Part shown: positions 31,225 through 40,347 of the stretch, one piece after another
Layout: the number at the start of each line of letters is the position of its first letter
How positions within the stretch are numbered: the stretch's first letter is position 1
DNA from: Diphasiastrum complanatum
Taxonomy: Eukaryota; Streptophyta; Lycopodiopsida; Lycopodiales; Lycopodiaceae
NCBI GenBank assembly: GCA_029204225.1
Contig: MU831945.1
Coordinates: 55,001 to 95,347, forward strand
Reading direction: 5' to 3'
DNA length: 40,347 nucleotides
The notes under the pieces: model-generated
Database searches by the model: none
What the model saw: the letters and a program-made list of their open reading frames with translations, nothing else
Told to the model about the DNA's origin: nothing
Translations under genes and position numbers: made by a program

Positions 31225-31309
31225 TCATAGCTTTGGTAACTAGGTCATAGCTAGTTCTCTTCATATCATATGTATTGCCAAATTTTATCTATATCAGATG
31301 TGCCTACGA

Positions 31310-31990
31310 TGGATGCATCATCGTCGAATTCTTTCAAAAAGTTGGATGACGACAACTATCACTTAAGGAAATTCAAAATGAGGGTCATCTTACAAGTGAA
31401 AGAGCTTTGGGAAGTTATCGAAAGGTACTGAGGTTAAGCCTATTGCAAATATGGTGGCCATTATTAAATAGAAGTAGAATGATGGAAAGGCCTTTGCTCA
31501 TATCACTCTCAATATTAGAGATAATCATATCAGTCATATTCAAAGCACTCAAACTTTGTTAGAAGCTTGGAATACTAAGCACTCTCTATGACATTAGAGA
31601 CGTGACTGCCAAACTTCATTTGCGGAAAAAAAAAAAATTCTCATCAAAATGGTTGATTCAGATTTGATTACAAATCATCTGAACAACTTCAATACTATTA
31701 TTGAGCATATGTGTACAAGTGGCGTAAAAATCAGCAATGTAGATGTCATCATGACTCTTCTATCGAGCCTTCTTGACACCTACAAAAATAGGATAATCGT
31801 TATTTCTACTCAGCAAGGTCTTACATTAGCAAGAGTTTCATCTAAGCTACTGCAGAAAGAGATTCGGAGAAATGAGTTTTTATTATCTCATTCGGATCCA
31901 TAATCAGAAGCTCCTTTTCTGAAGAAATTCGATAAGAGGAAGAAGTCGAAAAATGTACAAAAGTAGAAAGTCAAATATTAATTTGAATTC
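31310..31990 (+). pseudogene. Copia gag
   Basis: Starts MDASSSNSFKKLDDDNYHLR and KFKMRVILQVKELWEVIE, then broken pieces (GKAFAHITLNIRDNHISHIQ) and an open stretch at 31649-31903 with VDSDLITNHLNNFNTIIEHM, NVDVIMTLLSSLLDTYKN and VSSKLLQKEIRRNE. It is closely related to the gag at 17604-18118. A poly-A run of about 13 at 31627-31640 marks one break. The zinc knuckle is missing. Confidence 0.85.
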
Positions 31991-32034
31991 AAAAAAAGAC
32001 ACAAATTTGATTCTAATACTCGTTTGATATTAGA

Positions 32035-32205
32035 CAACTGGTAAAAAGGTATTTGCACTCAAAAAGAGGCAAGACAATCTTTATAAGCTTAGTCATTGCA
32101 ATGCTTCGACTATTCAAGCTCTATCTAATTATACTTTGGAAGATAGAGATTTATATGGCATTATAGAATGGGTCATGTTAAACAAAGATAATCTTCTTAA
32201 TCTGT
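32035..32205 (+). pseudogene. Copia pre-integrase fragment
   Basis: KKVFALKKRQDNLYKLSHCN and STIQALSNYTLED resemble the second copia's YKLSHCYSTNTQAL just before its zinc domain. The sequence stops before the HHCC motif, so knuckle, protease and integrase were deleted. Confidence 0.6.
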
Positions 32206-32249
32206 AGCTCCATGTGGCATTTGCCACGTCGATAATGGGTAATCTTCTT

Positions 32250-32642
32250 AAACCAACAAAAATCTGTATACTAACACAGAAATGGGCCTCCCCTAAATTT
32301 GTCATATCAAATTCATTTGACAACATGTTTTAGAAATCCTTTAGCATTCGAATGTCATTAAAAAAGAGTAATGTGTGATCAGCTTATAATGTAATGATAA
32401 TAAAAGATGAATTCATTGATTTTTTATAGACATTTCAATCAACTAAACTTGGTATACATTCTTGCTGAATAAAGAATTCGGTGATTTGATGAAATTATGC
32501 CACGAGACAACTGTTTAAGCCCATAGAGAGCTTTTTCGAAGTTTGCATACCTGATGGGTGTTTCTCTCCAACTCATAGCCTTTGGGTTGAGACATATAAA
32601 TGTCTTCTTTGATAATTCCATGTAAACATGTTGTTTGTACAT
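32250..32642 (-). pseudogene. Copia reverse transcriptase fragment, inverted
   Basis: Minus strand reads DVQTTCLHGIIKEDIYMSQP, KALYGLKQLSRG after a frame change, then FIFYYHYIIS where YVDD is expected, FNDIRMLKDF and MLSNEFDMTNLGEAHFCVSI. Catalytic aspartates are lost. It is opposite to the copia pieces on both sides, so it is a separate or inverted fragment. Confidence 0.75.
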
Positions 32643-33470
32643 CCTTCAACAAAATGGGGTCAAAGATCTCAGAGTGTCTGGTTTACCTTGCCATGTCCAT
32701 AGATCTTTGGAGACAAGGAAGAAGCATGTTGCTACATCCATGAAAAGGATATTTGTCAGTTATGGTGAGTCAAGCAAGGGGTGTAAAGTTTTCATTCCTA
32801 GTATAAGAAGTTCTTAGTAAGTAGAAATGTTTTGTTTGACGAAGGACATGTTACAAATGTGGATGAAAGTGCATCTAACAATATTGTTGTCAATGAGCTT
32901 GCTAGGCTGGAGGATGAGCATCAAAGTGAAAAAGATATTGAGGATCAACCTCTACCCTCGAGAGCTCCAAGAAGGCCCTCAAGGATCAGGGCTAAGCCGT
33001 TATGACTCATTTTTTATGACAAAGATAAACAAACAAAGGGAAGGCACTTCTTCATTCACATCCTACACTTTCTTGAATTCAATGCTAGATGAGCCTACAT
33101 GCTTTGAAGATACAATGTGGAGGATCATACTTGGGATCTTGTAGATTTTTCTCATGGGAAGAAGTCACTTGATTGCAAGTGGGTGATCTATAGATTGAAA
33201 TATAATCAAGATGGGCAATTAGCAAGTATAAGGCAAGACTTGTGGCAAAGGGATATTTGCAAACCAAGGGAGTAGATTATGATGAAATTTTTGCTCCACT
33301 TGCTAACCTTGTCACCATTCAATTGCTAATTTCTCTTGCTACTACATTTTTTTTAAGAGATATTTTCCAACTTGATGTGACTAATGCTTTTCTAAATGGT
33401 TATTTGGAAGAGGAGATTTTCATGAGGCAACTCGAGAGCTACACCAAAGAAGGACAATAAAGAGTCCATG
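32635..33470 (+). pseudogene. Copia integrase end to RT start
   Basis: YILQQNGV, a deletion, then MKRIFVSYGESSKGCKVFIP (integrase C-terminus), SRNVLFDEGHVTNVDES after a frame change, and the linker EDQPLPSRAPRRPSRIRAKP. RT begins at about 33115: EDHTWDLVDFSHGKKSLDCK, WVIYRLKYNQDGQL, then ARLVAKGYLQTKGVDYDEIF and FQLDVTNAFLNGYLEEEIFM to a stop at 33460. The palm is missing. Confidence 0.85.
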
Positions 33471-33960
33471 TGATGAGTCTAAGTCACTTACAATAAGTGA
33501 AAATGCATCAAAGAAACATGTGCATACATGAAATTTTTGCTTAACATGCATATTGAATAAGTTTGTATTCTAGTCTACATAATTTGTGAAGATATTGTAT
33601 TATATCATCATATTCTTGCATAAGCAATCCATGAAGGCAGTTTCTAAAGTAATACGATTGGATATGTTTTAGTTTGATAAATGGATGGCAACTTGTTAGA
33701 GAGTTCATTAGTAGTCCTTTGGTTATGCTTGATGGGATCACATGCAATGTTAAAAAATAATGGACAAAAAGAATAGTTTTTCTCGCTAAAAATCTTGTCA
33801 TGTTCATCAGATCTATCTCTTTTGGTGCAAGCTCCTTGCAAATGACAATCTTTCTTGCTCCTTTTTCCTCATGTTATCTTCATTTTCCATTTCCATCAAA
33901 CTTTTTGATCATCTCCAAATAATTTCAATGCATCAGAAGCCATGATGAAAGTCAATGCAC
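33471..33960 (-). pseudogene. Possible copia gag remnant
   Basis: Minus strand from about 33945 reads MASDALKLFGDDQKV, then broken pieces including ELSNKLPSIYQTKTYP and, shifted, RITLETAFMDCLCKN. The LSNKLPSIYQTK part resembles the 'LW.KL.S.Y..KS..N' helix of copia gag. Multiple stops. Low certainty. Confidence 0.3.
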
Positions 33961-34293
33961 TATCTCTAGGTAAATACCTTAGCTACCTACTGATAATCAA
34001 ATGTATTTGCAATAGACCTATTCTTTGTTGATGCTAGATATTGACTTTTTGAAAATCTTTCATTGAAAAGTGTTCATTTTGACCTATTTTGATGCCAAAT
34101 TAGTATTAAGGTTCATGAAAGGACAAAGCATAGCAAGAAAGGGGACAATGAAGAGACCAATGTCTCCTTAATCACAAGCTAGGAAATAGCATTTTTGAAG
34201 AATATATAAATAAATTATAGTCAAGGTTAGGTTACAATGAGAAAGCTATTGGTTGATGTGATCATAGATCTTTGTAGAAATTTTGAGCTCTCC
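33961..34293. other. No gene seen
   Basis: AT-rich with no coding or repeat signal that I can support. Confidence 0.3.
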
Positions 34294-34601
34294 TTAATGT
34301 ATAGATGGAATCCATCCACATGGTTGTTGTTGTCGAGTCAACAATATATACATTATACCCAAGTTGGTTATGCGTGTATATCTAGTGATGAATGTGGATG
34401 GTGACCACGTATCCCATGGTACTGTTTTAGTCTTCCGCTTCTCCCCAATTTGGCCAAATTGAGGCCTCGAACTAGCAAGTTCGATCTCCTGTTGTTGCAC
34501 TTGCTCTTGAGGCTCACAGGACTCATGACTAGGATCCTCATCCGTGGCATCAATATCACAAGGTTGCATCCAGAAATGGTTTGTAATAGGGTCACCATCA
34601 T
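34294..34601 (-). CDS. Hypothetical N-terminal exon, divergent from plastid gene
   Basis: Minus-strand frame reads ITNHFWMQPCDIDATDEDPS, EPQEQVQQQEIELASSRPQF and QIGEKRKTKTVPWDTWSP: acidic, Gln-rich, then basic. It begins next to the telo-box sequence at 34607-34640, which read on this strand is AACCCTAACCCTAA, a motif common in plant 5' regions. It could be a first exon transcribed away from the plastid-protein exon at 35087, or a retrotransposon linker. No family recognised. Confidence 0.25.
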
Positions 34602-34603
34602 TA

Positions 34604-34640
34604 TAGGGCTAACGTTTTTTTAGGGTTAGGGTTAGCAGAG
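34604..34640. promoter_or_regulatory. Telo-box, copy 1
   Basis: GGGCTAACG, a T run and AGGGTTAGGGTTAG. Interstitial telomere-like boxes are frequent near transcription starts of plant housekeeping genes. A second copy of the same block is at about 34956-34992. Confidence 0.5.
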
Positions 34641-34699
34641 CAAGAGGAAATAACGGCAATGATGATGCGGTGCAGGCTTGGCAGCGGATTGAGCGGTCG

Positions 34700-35016
34700 G
34701 CAGTGAAAGAGGAGGCGAAGGAGAAGAGGAGATGGCGGGTGGAGAGAGGCGGATGAAGGAGAGAGTGGAGTGCGAGATGGGAGGTGAGAGGGAGAGACGG
34801 AGGGTGAAGGAGAGAGAGAGAGAGAAAAGAGGGAGAGAGAGATGGGTGGAGCGAAGAGGGAGAGGAGATGGCGGGTGGAGAGAGGCGGATGAAGGAGAGA
34901 GGTGGGTGGAGAGAGAGAGAGATATGGGTGGAGGGAGAGAGAGTAAGTGTTGTTTAGGGCTAACGTTTTTTAGGGTTAGGGTTTTCTTAGGGTTTTGAAC
35001 ATAAAAATATCAATAA

Positions 35017-35050
<34 letters not shown>

Positions 35051-35076
35051 ATGTGAGAGAGAGAGAGAGAGAGAAA
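34700..35076. repeat. GA-rich tract and (AG)n microsatellites with telo-box copy 2
   Basis: About 34725-34940 is almost pure purine (GGAGAGAGG-type units, with the block GATGGCGGGTGGAGAGAGGC occurring at about 34731 and 34868). The second telo-box lies at 34956-34992. Two (AG)n runs at about 35018-35046 and 35055-35075 are each preceded by AATAATGTGAG. GAGA repeats are typical of plant core promoters and 5' UTRs. Open frames here are low-complexity artefacts. Confidence 0.7.
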
Positions 35077-35086
35077 AAAAAAAAGT

Positions 35087-35381
35087 ATGGAGGCGAGCGC
35101 AGCCCTGGTTCATAGTGTGCCTTCTCTCACATCCCCTTTGCCCATTTCAGTCTCTGGATTTGCACCACCTACAAAACCTTCGTCTACGTTTGCCTCCTCC
35201 TGCCGTCCTATTCACAGCAGCATCAGCATCAGAAGCAGCACCAGCACCAGCAATGCCGGCTGCTTTTTAAGATTTGGTGCATCGTCGAGCATCCACGGTG
35301 ATGGTGCAATCACACTTTCACATCGCGTTTGCTGGCCCCTATCAATTAAGCCTGCTCCCCGTCGTTCTCAAAATTTCCAGG
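35087..35381 (+). CDS. First exon of a probable plastid-targeted protein
   Basis: ATG at 35087 after an AG-rich leader. The product begins MEASAALVHSVPSLTSPLPI and is rich in Ser, Thr, Ala and Arg with almost no acidic residues for about 95 residues (SSISIRSSTSTS, SIKPAPRRSQNFQ), the composition of a chloroplast transit peptide. The exon ends in TTTCCAG before GTAGTTTGTC, a good donor; reading through gives a stop at 35426. The mature protein would be in later exons. No continuing exon was found before the copia at 36.3 kb, so either the intron is long and TE-filled or the gene is truncated. The protein cannot be named from the transit peptide alone. Confidence 0.6.
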
Positions 35382-36270
35382 TAGTTTGTCTTTTTGTCCC
35401 CTTCTATGTCCTCATTTGTGTATTCTAGTTGATTTAACAGAGTAAGGGTAGTATTTCTTCATATGTTTTATTCATTAGTGTTTCCCATTCTTCCCATGGC
35501 ATTCTTGGCAAGTTACGCTCTGGTTTTGTTATGCCTATGCCTAGAACTTGGCATAAATTCTTTCACGGTATAGCATCTTGGGGTGTATTTAACTCAAACG
35601 TTTCTGTGAAGCCTGTCGAAAATTTACCTGATATATCGAACCGGAAGCCGTAGAGCACCAAATATAATCACAGCGAATTGAGATCAGAAACTTTTTGAAC
35701 TGATTCAATCAAATCAAATCGTTTCAAGATTCAAATCCGGAAATTCAATTTTTTCTTTTGAGCTGAATGTTCTACAAAAGACTTTTTTCAAATTTTGTAA
35801 TTTTTTTTTTCAAATGATTGGCCCTAACTTCATTCAAAATAAAAAGAAGACATAAAGTTGATCTCAAGTGAGATGTGCGGATCAAATGTTCACCTTGAAC
35901 CTGGGAGACAAGGTTGGCATTGCCAACCTATTCACTAACCAGTAGTTAGGGTACCCCATATCACCGTTCCATCCCACTCTGGAGATGCCTTTCCTAGTCC
36001 AAACGATCCTTGAGAGGGTTTTGAGCTTCTCTCGTATGGGGTGTAACATAATCTTTGGCTGACATATTAATGTATATCCATGTCTTGTTGCTTATATTTT
36101 CAAAATTTGTAGCCTTTTTTTTTTCTTTCTATGGCCTTTTTTCTTTACCAGTAATGCTATCCAAACAAGTTTTTTGTAAACTCCAGCTGGAAACCTAGGA
36201 TTTTGTATAAGATTTGATTTGCTCCCAAATGAGATAGTGCAAAAATTCTCTTAGTTGCCGATCTGTAGCT
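35382..36270. other. Probable intron sequence; no gene seen
   Basis: Follows the donor of the plastid-type exon. No exon with good splice sites was recognised. The stretch from about 35870 to 36060 is less AT-rich and may be a repeat, but no second copy is in the window. Confidence 0.3.
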
Positions 36271-36329
36271 TTTCATGCTCTATGATGTGGTATGCATAAA
36301 TAACTTGATAGCTTTTTGCCAATCAGTGA

Positions 36330-37108
36330 TGGCGAAAAAGTTACTCAGGCTAATGGACAAGAGTGCCAAATTCAAGGAGTGGGCAACATTCAAATTCAAC
36401 CTGAATGGAAATGTAAAGAACACTACCAATGTGCTTTATGTGCTTGGGCTAAAGAAGAGCTTACTTTTAGTTGGAGTCATGGCAAATCTTAAAGGTTGAA
36501 TTTGTCAAAAGATGGTTGCTTGATGAAGGATATGGATCATGATTTTTAGGCTGTTGCGATGGGTTATGGCAACAACAATTGTGGTCTTTATAAGTTGGAT
36601 GTTTCCAAACCTGCTGAGTACGGTTTAGCATCATCAATTGACTCTCAATTTGAATTTTGGCATCATAGGATGGGCCATTTGAACTAGGGTAGCTTATACC
36701 GGTGAGTGGATTACCAAGCTTACAAGATGAACAACACTCAATTTGTGAGGGTTGTGTGATGGGAAAGCACCATAGGGAGAAATTCAAGAAGGGTAGAGCA
36801 GCAAGGGCTAAAAAGGTACTTGAGTTCAATAGTGACTTGTGCGGCCCAATGAAAAGTATGTCATTGGGAGAAGCCTACTATCTCATGATGTTTATCGATG
36901 ATTTCTCTAGGAGGACGTGGATCTATTTCTTGAAGAACAAATCTAATGCATTATCTTATTTCGAAAAATTCAAAGCCTTGAAAAAGAAGCAAATGAATTT
37001 GGCGAACTTTTATTGGTCGAAAGCTTGTAACTTTGCTACCTTCTTGCAAAACAGGAGCCCAACCATCGCGGTATTCAAGTTGACTCCCAAAGAGGCGTTT
37101 GCAGGTAG
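36330..37108 (+). pseudogene. Copia protease end and integrase, cut by younger LTR
   Basis: VKNTTNVLYVLGLKKSLLLV is the end of protease. Then EFWHHRMGHLN with SICEGCVMGKHHREKF form the zinc domain, and EFNSDLCGPMKSMSLGEAYY with MMFIDDFSRRTWIYFLKNKS start the core. After KFKALKKKQ an internal deletion removes the second and third catalytic blocks; the sequence resumes NFYWSKACNFATFLQNRSPT and KLTPKEAFAG, where the LTR at 37109 interrupts it. The remainder should lie beyond the window. Confidence 0.88.
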
Positions 37109-37609
37109 TGTTGGAATGTAAATGGAATTGCTTACATTACCATAGGTTACTTTGACCCAAAAGGTCGAGAGTTGTGTAACCATGGTCATTTATTATATTA
37201 GGCCTACTAAACTTAGAATTAGCTAAGTTAGTATGAAATTAACTTGGTAGGACTCATGGGTCCACTAGGCCTAATTGTGACATTAAGTACCCCAACTTGA
37301 CATATTGGAGGTACCTTATGCTTTCTATGTAACTTATAGAAAGTTGGATAGTCAATAGTCAAGTAGTTGGACAACCAATAGTCAAGTAGTTGGATAGCCA
37401 ATAGTCATGAAGTTAGATAGTCATCTTGGACTATATATATGTGTGCATCTCATTTGTATGAGACACTTTTGTAAGCAATATTGACTATTCCCCTTGGCTG
37501 TCCACAAGTTTCTACAAGAGGGTTTCTAGCCATCTCTCTCTTTCTTTTGAGAATGCTTTGTGTGATTGAATAGTTAAGATCCTGGATCCTTAGGCTTCTA
37601 TTTCCTACA
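37109..37609 (+). repeat. 5' LTR of the younger copia
   Basis: 501 bases, TGTTGGAA to TTCCTACA, an imperfect terminal inverted repeat. Contains 3.5 copies of a 23-base tandem repeat (AGTTGGATAGTCAATAGTCA type) at 37342-37425, followed by TATATATATG at about 37432, as in a U3 enhancer and promoter. Confidence 0.92.
37342..37425 (+). repeat. 23-base tandem repeat in LTR U3
   Basis: Three full units and one partial, each starting AGTT(G/A)GA(T/C)A and holding CAATAGTCA, just upstream of the TATA box. Such arrays often bind transcription factors in LTRs. Confidence 0.8.
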
Positions 37610-37622
37610 TGGTATCAGAGCC
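37610..37622 (+). other. Primer binding site, initiator tRNA-Met
   Basis: TGGTATCAGAGCC, an exact match to the common plant copia PBS, directly adjoining the LTR end. Confidence 0.93.
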
Positions 37623-38212
37623 TTTAGGTGATCATATTGCTTGCAGGAGGGCGCCCAATAGGAAGCTATCTTCTTCCCCTTTTGGTAGCAGAAAATCATC
37701 AAGATGCTGATTTTTGCAGGAGAAAAATCTGTTCATCTGCTTATAACTTTTTTGCAGGAAATTGAAGGGCACCTTCACCTATTTGAGAGCTAGCAGTAGG
37801 GCGCCCATGCTCAAACCAATCGCATGTGATCTTAACTCAATTACATGCTGAAAATTTCAGATTTACTTCTTAAATGAAAATACATGTGTTTTGGACACAT
37901 TTTTTGCTGAAATTTCCCTGTTGGTGAGCTTGGAGTAGGGCGCTACCATCAGCTCTATATGCACATAGTGTGCACTCTTTTTAGCCACAAATTTCTGGTT
38001 TTGGTTTAGGCTTCATTTGAAGTCTACCTATTTGTGAGCATTTTGTTTTTTGTGCAGAGATCAGCCACCTATTTCATTACTTGTTGAGCAAATTGTGTGT
38101 GGAGTATTGCAATCTATTGTGCTCATAATTTCAGCTTTGAGGTTGCTGCCCTTTGAGTAGATTTTGTCTTGGAAAGTCTATTTCCTATCTACTACAAGCT
38201 GATTTTTCTGTT
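37623..38212 (+). other. Untranslated leader of the younger copia
   Basis: 590 bases without a coding region. The block AG(G/T)AGGGCGCCC occurs at about 37645 and 37795, with a degraded copy (GTAGGGCGCTACC) at about 37934. GGGCGCCC is self-complementary. Confidence 0.6.
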
Positions 38213-39075
38213 ATGGCGAATCGGAGTCTATTGGTTCTTTATTTAATGAAGATAGGCTGGATGGCACAAACTATTCCTTGTGGTGTTACATGATAAAGAA
38301 CCTTCTAATTGCTAAAGGTTTGTGGGAAGTAGTTAATGGTGACGAAGAGAGGCCGCCTACCTTGGCATACACCATCTAGAACAACTACATCATCATCTAT
38401 GGAGGTGTCTTCCGATGAGCAAAAGAAGTGGGATCGACGAGATGCACAAGCACATTCCGTCATTGCATTATCAGTGAAGAGAGCTATCCTTCCTCATATT
38501 AGATCATGCAAGACTTCCAAAAGTTCTTGGGAGACTCTTGCAAAGATGTTTCAAGTAAAGAATGCGGCAAAAGTGGTATATCTTCGAAATCAACTTTCTA
38601 TCTTGAAGATGCAAGAAGGTGATTTGCTTACAAACCATTTGACGAAGATCAAGGATCTTCGAGAGGAGCTTGATCAGGTGATTGAGAACTCTCAATTTGA
38701 ATCTATGACTCTCAACCTAATTCTTACCTTCCATTTGTGTCATCATTGAGCATTTCTCTTAGGGGACAACAAATCTCCTTCGACGAACTTGTTGGCTTAC
38801 TTCTTCAAGAAGAGCAAACAAGGATCAACTTTGGTGAACAAGAAGATCAAGCTTTCTTTGCAAAAGGCAAAGGCAAAGGCAAGTGGAAAGGGAAGCCTTC
38901 TTTCAAAACTTCCAAAGATGATCAAAAATCTAAGGAAGCTCAAGATCAAGGCTCCAAGAAGAACGGTAAGTGCCACTATTGCAAGAAGTTTGGACATCAC
39001 ATCAAAGAATGTAGGAAGATGCTTGCAAAGAAAAAGAGAAAGGTAACGATACAAGTACCGCAATCATTACTTTGA
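38213..39075 (+). pseudogene. Copia gag of the younger element
   Basis: ATG at 38213; one base shifted, ESESIGSLFNEDRLDGTNYS and LWCYMIKNLLIAKGLWEVVN give the gag opening. The main frame 38336-38749 has KKWDRRDAQAHSVIALSVKR and MFQVKNAAKVVYLRNQLSIL. After a shift near 38740 it continues SISLRGQQISFDELVGLLLQ and a Lys/Gly-rich spacer to a perfect zinc knuckle CHYCKKFGHHIKEC at about 38970-39015. Three frame shifts only, so damage is light. Confidence 0.9.
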
Positions 39076-40347
39076 ACAACAATTCAGCAGAAAACAGCTT
39101 ATCTTCAGCTTTACAAGTTGCTATTTTTTCATCTATTGATTGGGTGATTGATAGCGGTGCCACACGTCATATGACTTATCACAAAGAGGTCTTCACAAAG
39201 CTTGTGAAAGTGCATGATGGAAGCAAAGTTCAAGGTGATAACACCTCTTATCCTATCAAAGGTATTGGAGTGATCCCTATTATCTTACCCAATGGTGAGG
39301 AGAAGTACATTCGTAATGTACTTTATGTTCCAAAAATAAAAAAGAATCTCATTTCGGTGTCTACAATTATGAACCAAGGATGGGTTGTGGAATTCAAAGA
39401 AGACAAATGTCTTATCAAAGACCCAAAGAGATCTCCTATGATCATTGCTTTGGGAACATTACGTGGTGGATTGTTCCTTATGGATACCTATGAGCGAAGA
39501 GCTTCATCATCTTTTTGTCTTGTTGCATCAAGTTCACATTCTTTGGAGTTGGCTGAATTATGGCATGCTAGGTTTGGACATCTCAACTTTGCTAGCTTGA
39601 AGATGTTGAAGAGATTCAATATGGTTGAAGACATTCCTAATATTGAGCATCCCGAAGGACATGTATGCGAAGGATGCATACTTGGAAAATTTCAAAGGCA
39701 AGCTTTTCCAATTGATGGAACTATTAGAGTTGATGGCAAATTTGATTTGGTTCATAGTGATGTATGTGGTTCAATGAGGACCGAAATCCATTGGAAGGTG
39801 TAAGTACTTTGTTACTTTTATCGATGACCTTTCAAGATTTACATGGATTTATCCTATGAAGGCAAAATCTGAAGTTTTTCAACACTTTAAGGATTTTCTA
39901 GCAATGATAGAAAATCAGTTTGGGCACTCTTTGAAGATCTTACGTAACCGACCGAGGAGGGGAATATATAAAGAATACGTTCGGTACTTATCTTCAAAGC
40001 AAAGGTATCCATCATCAAATGACAACCCCTTACACACCTCAACAAAATGGTGTTGCCGAAAGAAAGAATCGCACTATCATGGAGATGGCTCGATGCATGC
40101 TCAAGGCAAAGGGCCCACCTCACAAGTTTTGCGCTGAAGCGATTATAACGGCGGCTTACATTAGTAATCGGTGTCCTACTAAAGCCTTGAAGGTATTAAC
40201 TCCTTATGAAGTTTGGTATGGTAAGAAGCCTACTGTTTCTCACTTACGCATCTTTGGTTGCACGGCTTATGCTTTTATTCCCGATAAGCTAAGAACCAAG
40301 CTTGATGATAAAGGAGTTAAATGCATATTTGTTGGCTATAGTAGCGA
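39072..40347 (+). pseudogene. Copia protease and integrase of the younger element (partial)
   Basis: Protease motif DWVIDSGATRHMTYHKEVF at about 39140; NVLYVPKIKKNLISVSTIMN ends the protease. Zinc domain LWHARFGHLNFASLKML and HVCEGCILGKFQRQAF. Integrase core: DLVHSDVCGSM (first Asp), then after a shift near 39800 FVTFIDDLSRFTWIYPMKAK; after a shift near 39945 TDRGGEYIKNTF (second Asp) and NGVAERKNRTIMEMAR (Glu). Then KVLTPYEVWYGKKPTVSHLR, FGCTAYAFIPDKL and CIFVGYSS at the window edge. The catalytic triad is complete but split over three frames. Confidence 0.92.

Larger units (their letters stand above)
37109..40347 (+). mobile_element. Younger Ty1/copia element (runs off window)
   Basis: LTR 37109-37609, exact PBS 37610-37622, leader, gag 38213-39075, protease and integrase 39072-40347. 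It is inserted in the integrase of an older copia; the left target sequence is GGTAG (37104-37108). RT, RNase H and the 3' LTR are outside the window. It has few frame breaks compared with the others, so it is the youngest element here. Confidence 0.92.

Noticed and set aside
34732-34998. 88-codon frame of R, E and G residues
   Set aside because: Pure product of the GA-rich tract in the leader; low complexity.
1-40347. CRISPR array, tRNA, rRNA, prokaryotic operon or riboswitch
   Set aside because: No regular repeat-spacer pattern, no cloverleaf or rRNA sequence recognised, and introns plus LTR elements show plant nuclear DNA.

Overview
The window is nuclear DNA of a land plant, most likely a vascular plant with a large, repeat-rich genome. 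The base composition is AT-rich. Canonical short GT-AG introns of 84-94 bases occur. There is one putative plastid transit-peptide exon behind a telo-box and GA-rich leader. Most of the window is old Ty3/gypsy and Ty1/copia LTR retrotransposons on both strands, nearly all broken by stops, frameshifts and internal deletions. No rRNA, tRNA, CRISPR or prokaryotic gene was seen. I cannot name the species.

Layout. 0.5-3.6 kb: a decayed gypsy integrase (minus) and a gypsy polyprotein remnant (plus) split by a 1.1 kb solo LTR with a perfect 5-base target-site duplication. 4.1-8.9 kb, plus 9.0-9.3 and 13.1-14.0 kb: a block that is not LTR-retrotransposon sequence. It holds (a) a minus-strand gene fragment with a histone H3 fold of centromeric (CENH3-like) flavour and a long basic/acidic tail, (b) a small secreted-protein gene with one intron, (c) a 0.75 kb divergent intergenic region of roughly 80-base repeats with five CACGTG boxes, (d) a plus-strand intron-containing gene of unknown function, and (e) a minus-strand intron-containing gene of unknown family. 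Gene (e) is interrupted by a gypsy chromovirus at 9.3-13.1 kb. 14.3-18.1 kb: a nearly complete copia coding region (minus). 19.0-21.6 kb: a second, more decayed copia (minus). 22.6-28.7 kb: an LTR with a primer binding site, a minus-strand gypsy gag remnant and a plus-strand gypsy pol with most of RT deleted. 29.2-33.5 kb: a mosaic of short copia pieces, including one LTR-PBS-gag start. 34.6-35.4 kb: a telo-box/GA-rich leader and the first exon of a probable plastid-targeted host protein. 36.3-40.3 kb: a copia remnant cut by a younger copia element (LTR, perfect initiator-Met PBS, gag, protease, integrase), which runs off the window end.

The candidate for something undescribed is the 4.1-8.0 kb block: an H3-variant gene and an unknown gene reading away from a shared, internally repeated, G-box-rich promoter-like region. 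Both genes carry frame breaks, several at runs of seven or eight identical bases, so they are either decaying or affected by homopolymer errors in the assembly.
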